Assembly: GCA_947452925.1 (NCBI GenBank)
Contig: CANGFK010000006.1
Coordinates: 1-35,822, forward strand
Length of the DNA: 35,822 nt
Source: Chitinophagaceae bacterium
Lineage (GTDB): Bacteria > Bacteroidota > Bacteroidia > Chitinophagales > Chitinophagaceae
Reading direction: 5' to 3'
This document shows, one piece after another, positions 31,412 through 35,822 of this stretch (position 1 is its first letter; each line of letters opens with the position of its first letter). Under the pieces are notes generated by a model. It searched no databases, was not told the DNA's origin, and saw only the letters and a list, made by a program, of their open reading frames with translations. A program made the translations under genes and the position numbers.

Positions 31412-34400
31412 CTACTCTTTAATAAACTTCTGATGTAGTCTATTGCCTTTGTCATCAGTTACTTCAAGGATATAAAACCCCTTCGCTAGAATCTGAACAT
31501 TGATAGGAATAATAGTATTACTAAGCTTCAAATTATCAAATCGCATCACCTCTTTCCCCATAAGTGAACGTATTCTAACCTGAATAATAGCCAATGTGGT
31601 GCTACTAAGTTTTATGTTTAATTCCTTCTTTACGGGATTCGGGTAAATGGATAGCAGATAATTATCAGCCTTCAATTCAAGCATTGCAATCGAGCTATAT
31701 GTCCATTTTCCATCGATTCCAATTGCTTTAACCCTGTAGTAAAGTTTATTTGCATTGACAGGAATACTTGCATCTACAATTGAATAACTGTTTAGACCAA
31801 TCGACTTCTGACTATTTATGACTAAGTATGAAGTCCCATTGCTACTTCTCTCTACCTCATAGCTTTTAATATTTGCTTCGCTAGATATATGCCAGCTCGC
31901 TTTTGCATTCTTACCATCTTTAATTACAGAAAAATTGCTGAACTTCACTGGCATCGGCCTGATTCCATCAACAACTAAGTAAAACCGATTCCTCCCTTTG
32001 CTTGTAGTGTCGTTAGTGATATTAAAATTATAGGTAGCATTGGTTCTTACATCCTGATTTGTGTCCATGAATCTGTCCAAAAGCTTAATTGCTCCAATAC
32101 CATCATAATCGCTGAAGAATAGTCGATAGTTACCGGTAGCATTACTACCTACATTCAGCTGTATCGTATCTGAAGGTATAAAATCGGGAAATGTAGCTAT
32201 TGCCAATGTCTTTCCTTGCTTGATTATAGAAAGGGATTGACTAGTCGAGCTTAATGACTCGGCATCCCATGCAGCATTATACATACTTGTTCCCTGATTA
32301 TTAAATCGAACAACCACTTCATCCAGAAGACTATTTGAAATAGTCTTCAATCCAACCCTGACCAATGGAGTATTAGCCACACCAAAGTATTGTGTATTAG
32401 GAATTGTACTGTTTATCTTATTGGTTTCATGAAATTGAACGTTCCCATTTGTATTAGCTTGTACAAAAAATGCTTGCCCACTAGCTATGCAGTCTCCACT
32501 TGTGTTATCATATCCAAGAGCGCCATTTGCAATCACGCCAGCAGAATAAGTACTGTAGTTCCCATTTCCAAATGGACTATAAGTCCACATTTTATTATTA
32601 ATATTTGCATTTCCAGCTTGAAAAGCAGCATAACTAATCTGACTAGGATATGGATTAGCCACCAAAGTATATTTATGGATGGAAAGATCATTCAAAGCAA
32701 CAGTCATATCCCCTACAGTTACCCAACCTGTTGCACTCAAGATTACTTCTTCAGGCGCATCAGGAATACTGGTTTCTAATTGATTGGCACATGAAACAGT
32801 TGCACTATTTCTATTGCCACGTACATTCAATATATAACCATTACCGGGAGAAAGATTGGTCAATTCTGTGTTGGCAATACCTACATATCTGCTACCATTT
32901 ACGAGTGCAGGACTGTAGACATACATACTTGGCGTACTATTTTGGGTTACATCAAAGCCATTACTATTGTATTTGTCTGTACTACTCCCATCACCAGTCG
33001 TTAATCCACAAGGGACACCTCCCGATCCTACACCCGAAATATACATTTGCTGTTGCCAGCCGTTTCTTATACTCGACACAACTGAACTACCAATGTAACT
33101 ATATTTCCTCGCTGCTTTTGCTGTGATATATCTTTCTACTGTTACAGTACCAACAATACTTCCTGATACTTGTGCTATCCTTCCTGTACCATTAATGTTA
33201 GATTTGATAACCAGATTCCCGCCAGTATTCAATGTCGCCCCGCTACCAATTGTAACTATCCCAGGCATCAAACCTCCCACTATGTTCAATTGTGTGCCTA
33301 AAGTAACGTTAGCACTACTATTAAGTGTAAGATTCTTTATAGTATTACTAGCTGATGTAAAATTCAAAGTTCCTGCCGCGCCTGTAATAGTAATACTTGA
33401 TGTACCTGTACTCGTGATAGTGCCACTTCCTGATACTGCACCATTAATGGTCAAAGTTTGTCCATTCAAATCCAACACATTTCCACCTGTGATAGACAAA
33501 TTGCCTACAATAGTATTAGTACTCAATACTGGTGCATAACCCGTGCTGGCAGGAATTGCAATTGCAGCACCATCAGATGGTACTACATTATCAGCCCAGT
33601 TAGATGCGGTGTTATAGTCTGAGGTTGTACCTATCCAAGTACTAAGGTTAGCATTTACAGTGTATAATAAACTTGCAGAAACCGATGTCCCATAACTGTT
33701 TGTAGCATTCGTAGTGATTGAATAACTTCCCACAGCTGTTGTAGCTAGAATAGTAATTACACCTGTAGCGATATTTAACGTCATCCCAACAGGTAGTCCG
33801 CTTGCAGAAAAACTTGAAGGACTATTGGTTGCTGTCAATCCAAAGGTAGAGGCTGTTCCAACAGTTGAATTGGCAGTAGTAGCAGAGGTCATCACAGGGA
33901 AGCCCCCTACAATACCAAATAAAGTTAAATCACTCGCTAAAGTCCCTGCCTGATCATAAATATACCAGGATCCTGTACTTCCTGATGCATAAAAAGGAAC
34001 AATCATCATGGTTACAGTCGTTCCACTCATCAGATTCTGCAATGCAACAATGCCACTCAAATCTATTGAAGGAATGTTAGCACCACTTGAACTGGAACTA
34101 GAGAAGACAATTGAACCACTCGATCCTACTAATACATACGCTCCTGCATTAATTTGATAATACAAAGAGCCCAATGTTGGCCCTGTGGAAGAACGTCTGT
34201 AACTGAATTGTGGGATGCTACTGATAGACGCCACGTATCCTGTAGAGACCTGCATAGTAAAAAACACATTCACCCCAGTTGCTGATCCGGGATCGGTGGT
34301 ACTTGTTGACCAGCCAATACCTCCCCATCCTCTGAATATCCCTGCAGTAGTTGCTACATTTAAGCCTCTTGTTAGTCCACTTACAACCACTCCAACTGGA

Positions 34401-35822
34401 GACGGACTTGTTGTTAAAAAGGGTGTATCTATTGTGCCAGAAAGATTACTCATATCCCATTGCCCCAATGCTATCCCTGTCTGTGCCGCACTGACTGTAC
34501 CATTGCAACTAACATTCGCCACACTCGCTCCCCCTCCTGTATTTGTAATAGTCTCTCCCAGATAACTTCCTTGTATCAATCCCGCTTTCAATCGGACATA
34601 AATAGGAGTAGCTACCAATGAATAACCACTGAATGACACTGTCTGAACCCCACTAAAAGAGATATTATCTTTTGATATTTCGTAATCAGCAGTACCCGTA
34701 ACCGTAATATTACCACTTGTAGTTGACAAATTAATAGCACTCAAATTATAAGCCTGACTTACTGATGGACCACTTCCTGCATTGTAATTGAGGCTGGTTA
34801 ATCCCGATTGTACAACAGAAATAACAGGTGTGGCAGTAGTCACAGTTCCCATCAGAGGAGTTGTTGCATCATATTTAGGCCATCCCAAACAACTGGTATT
34901 ATTAAAAGAAAATATCCAATACCAATAAGCAGTATTCATCGTTAGTCCAGAAGAAGTTAGTGACAATATGTTACTGGCAGACTCCACATATCCCCCAAGT
35001 GCAACTGTTCCTGCCGTATAGACAACTCCGTCTACAGGGCTTGAAGGCGGTGTATTAGATATAGTTCTGATTATTAAATAACCATCTGGATTACCGGATG
35101 CCGCAGAGAATGAAACGGGAACACTAAGGCTGGTGGCCGTTCCAAATATCAGATTGGTTGCTTGTGCTGCCGGTGTAGTACAATAGTTTGGAGAATAGGT
35201 AAGTACAATATTGTTGCCCGAAAAAGAGATAGAGAAATAAGTACTATATCCAGCAGTTGTTCCACTGGTACTGAAGGCGATATTTGCCGTTGAAGGAGCA
35301 GCCCCTGTATAGGTTCCAATTACCCAACTAGTTATTGTGTTTATATCGAATCCTGCAATAACGCCATTAACCGCGATAGTGAATTTAGACCCCGACGTCG
35401 CACTGTTCGTTAGTGTCCCAGTTACTAATTTATCCCAGTTAGTTCCTGTTGTACCCGCTACATTATTGATATCAACTGCATAAACACCGCCTGCTTCCAG
35501 CGTAAGGTCACCTGTTGTCAAGGTACCAATTGCACCCGCTATGCCAGGAGCAATAGTGCCATATACGCCTACACTTCCAGTTGTCGTTCCCGTACCGGAT
35601 AGTGTTCCTCCGGCAGCAATCGTTAAAGCATTACCCCCTGCCATACTTCCCGTTACAGCAAGTGTTCCTGCATTGATAGTTGTTGTTCCTGTGAAAGTAT
35701 TTGTTCCAGAAAGTGTCAATGTTCCTGATGCTTGTTTCACCAGATTAATAACGCCTCCTCCAATGACTCCTGCAAATGTGGAGCTAGAATTTCCTGTCGC
35801 ATTTCCTACAGTTAACGTAGCT
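31412..35822 (-). CDS. Giant T9SS-secreted protein with autotransporter-type beta-strand repeats (5' end outside window)
   Basis: At least 1469 residues; the frame stays open to the window edge, so the ORF-track start (a GTG at 35740) is not real. The visible N-terminal part has autotransporter-associated beta-strand repeats (FAGVIGGG..., LTLSGTNTFTGTTTINAGTL). Then come fibronectin-like modules, a SLNYNAGSGPSVSQAYNLS module, a putative Ig-like module (SFSASGLPVGMTLNIATGVI), a beta-solenoid-like G/T/N/S-rich stretch (GSGTITSTGTSSITITG), a Ser/Thr-rich globular region and a C-terminal T9SS type A sorting domain (IYPNPVKKELNIKL, then KGFYILEVTDDKGN). It is probably a surface adhesin or matrix protein. 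Plus-strand ORFs inside it are shadows. Confidence 0.93.
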   Translation of the reverse strand, partial: ATLTVGNATGNSSSTFAGVIGGGVINLVKQASGTLTLSGTNTFTGTTTINAGTLAVTGSMAGGNALTIAAGGTLSGTGTTTGSVGVYGTIAPGIAGAIGTLTTGDLTLEAGGVYAVDINNVAGTTGTNWDKLVTGTLTNSATSGSKFTIAVNGVIAGFDINTITSWVIGTYTGAAPSTANIAFSTSGTTAGYSTYFSISFSGNNIVLTYSPNYCTTPAAQATNLIFGTATSLSVPVSFSAASGNPDGYLIIRTISNTPPSSPVDGVVYTAGTVALGGYVESASNILSLTSSGLTMNTAYWYWIFSFNNTSCLGWPKYDATTPLMGTVTTATPVISVVQSGLTSLNYNAGSGPSVSQAYNLSAINLSTTSGNITVTGTADYEISKDNISFSGVQTVSFSGYSLVATPIYVRLKAGLIQGSYLGETITNTGGGASVANVSCNGTVSAAQTGIALGQWDMSNLSGTIDTPFLTTSPSPVGVVVSGLTRGLNVATTAGIFRGWGGIGWSTSTTDPGSATGVNVFFTMQVSTGYVASISSIPQFSYRRSSTGPTLGSLYYQINAGAYVLVGSSGSIVFSSSSSSGANIPSIDLSGIVALQNLMSGTTVTMMIVPFYASGSTGSWYIYDQAGTLASDLTLFGIVGGFPVMTSATTANSTVGTASTFGLTATNSPSSFSASGLPVGMTLNIATGVITILATTAVGSYSITTNATNSYGTSVSASLLYTVNANLSTWIGTTSDYNTASNWADNVVPSDGAAIAIPASTGYAPVLSTNTIVGNLSITGGNVLDLNGQTLTINGAVSGSGTITSTGTSSITITGAAGTLNFTSASNTIKNLTLNSSANVTLGTQLNIVGGLMPGIVTIGSGATLNTGGNLVIKSNINGTGRIAQVSGSIVGTVTVERYITAKAARKYSYIGSSVVSSIRNGWQQQMYISGVGSGGVPCGLTTGDGSSTDKYNSNGFDVTQNSTPSMYVYSPALVNGSRYVGIANTELTNLSPGNGYILNVRGNRNSATVSCANQLETSIPDAPEEVILSATGWVTVGDMTVALNDLSIHKYTLVANPYPSQISYAAFQAGNANINNKMWTYSPFGNGNYSTYSAGVIANGALGYDNTSGDCIASGQAFFVQANTNGNVQFHETNKINSTIPNTQYFGVANTPLVRVGLKTISNSLLDEVVVRFNNQGTSMYNAAWDAESLSSTSQSLSIIKQGKTLAIATFPDFIPSDTIQLNVGSNATGNYRLFFSDYDGIGAIKLLDRFMDTNQDVRTNATYNFNITNDTTSKGRNRFYLVVDGIRPMPVKFSNFSVIKDGKNAKASWHISSEANIKSYEVERSSNGTSYLVINSQKSIGLNSYSIVDASIPVNANKLYYRVKAIGIDGKWTYSSIAMLELKADNYLLSIYPNPVKKELNIKLSSTTLAIIQVRIRSLMGKEVMRFDNLKLSNTIIPINVQILAKGFYILEVTDDKGNRLHQKFIKE

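Noticed and set aside
32390-34565. Plus-strand ORFs (129, 131, 138 and 116 aa)
   Set aside because: They lie fully inside the giant minus-strand T9SS protein gene and have no family resemblance; open antisense frames are due to its G/T/N/S-rich repeats.
1-35822. tRNA, rRNA or riboswitch genes
   Set aside because: Intergenic stretches were read for cloverleaf-like or conserved elements and none was recognised; a covariance-model search was not possible here.

Overview
This window looks like a chromosomal segment of a Bacteroidota species, probably Chitinophagaceae/Sphingobacteriia-like; I do not name a genus. Four lines of evidence support this. Three complete or partial secreted proteins end in type IX secretion (T9SS) C-terminal sorting domains, and the window-edge giant does too. 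There is a TonB-dependent receptor with an N-terminal carboxypeptidase-regulatory-like domain. Many genes have the Bacteroidota -7 promoter motif TAnnTTTG upstream and no Shine-Dalgarno. The DNA is AT-rich, with unusually many short repeats between genes. No rRNA, tRNA, CRISPR array, phage or transposase gene was seen.

Layout. 1-2.0 kb: the 3' end of a T9SS-secreted protein, a secreted choice-of-anchor-V-like protein and a small SelW/Rdx-type thioredoxin-like protein. 2.2-5.3 kb: divergent pgk and rny (RNase Y). 5.4-7.1 kb: a secreted polysaccharide-lyase-like protein, a phased repeat array and a truncated penicillin acylase remnant. 7.2-11.7 kb: an HtrA/DegP protease, trmN6, rplY and an APC amino-acid permease. 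12.1-19.3 kb: a TonB receptor converging on a minus-strand cluster. That cluster is a Cys-rich lipoprotein, then an MbnP-like protein, an MbnH/MauG-like diheme peroxidase and a YHYH-domain T9SS protein. 19.4-23.8 kb: a second phased array and dnaE. 23.9-31.4 kb: a PafA-type alkaline phosphatase, a third phased array, bioA, anmK, an SRPBCC protein, an ABC permease and folK. 31.4 kb to the end: a very large T9SS-secreted protein with autotransporter-type beta-strand repeats, open at the window edge.

Most genes are housekeeping singletons (pgk, rny, rplY, trmN6, dnaE, bioA, anmK, folK). The one clear functional cluster is MbnP-MbnH-YHYH. By family knowledge, an MbnH-type diheme enzyme oxidises a tryptophan of its MbnP partner to make a copper site, so this is probably a periplasmic/outer-membrane copper-handling or oxidation module.

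The most unusual content is non-coding. (1) Three arrays with 21-22 bp periodicity, about two helical turns, all lie between divergent genes. Two belong to one family, have an ordered three-unit (A-B-C, about 65 bp) super-repeat and sit in opposite orientations 19 kb apart. The third has strict 21-bp units with a 105-bp super-period. (2) 7-bp-phased tandem repeats recur at many sites. They begin exactly at the stop codons of rny, dnaE and pafA, and occur twice in frame inside bioA. (3) Two inverted copies of a 164-bp palindrome-ended element flank anmK. (4) Several long hairpin elements lie at gene boundaries.
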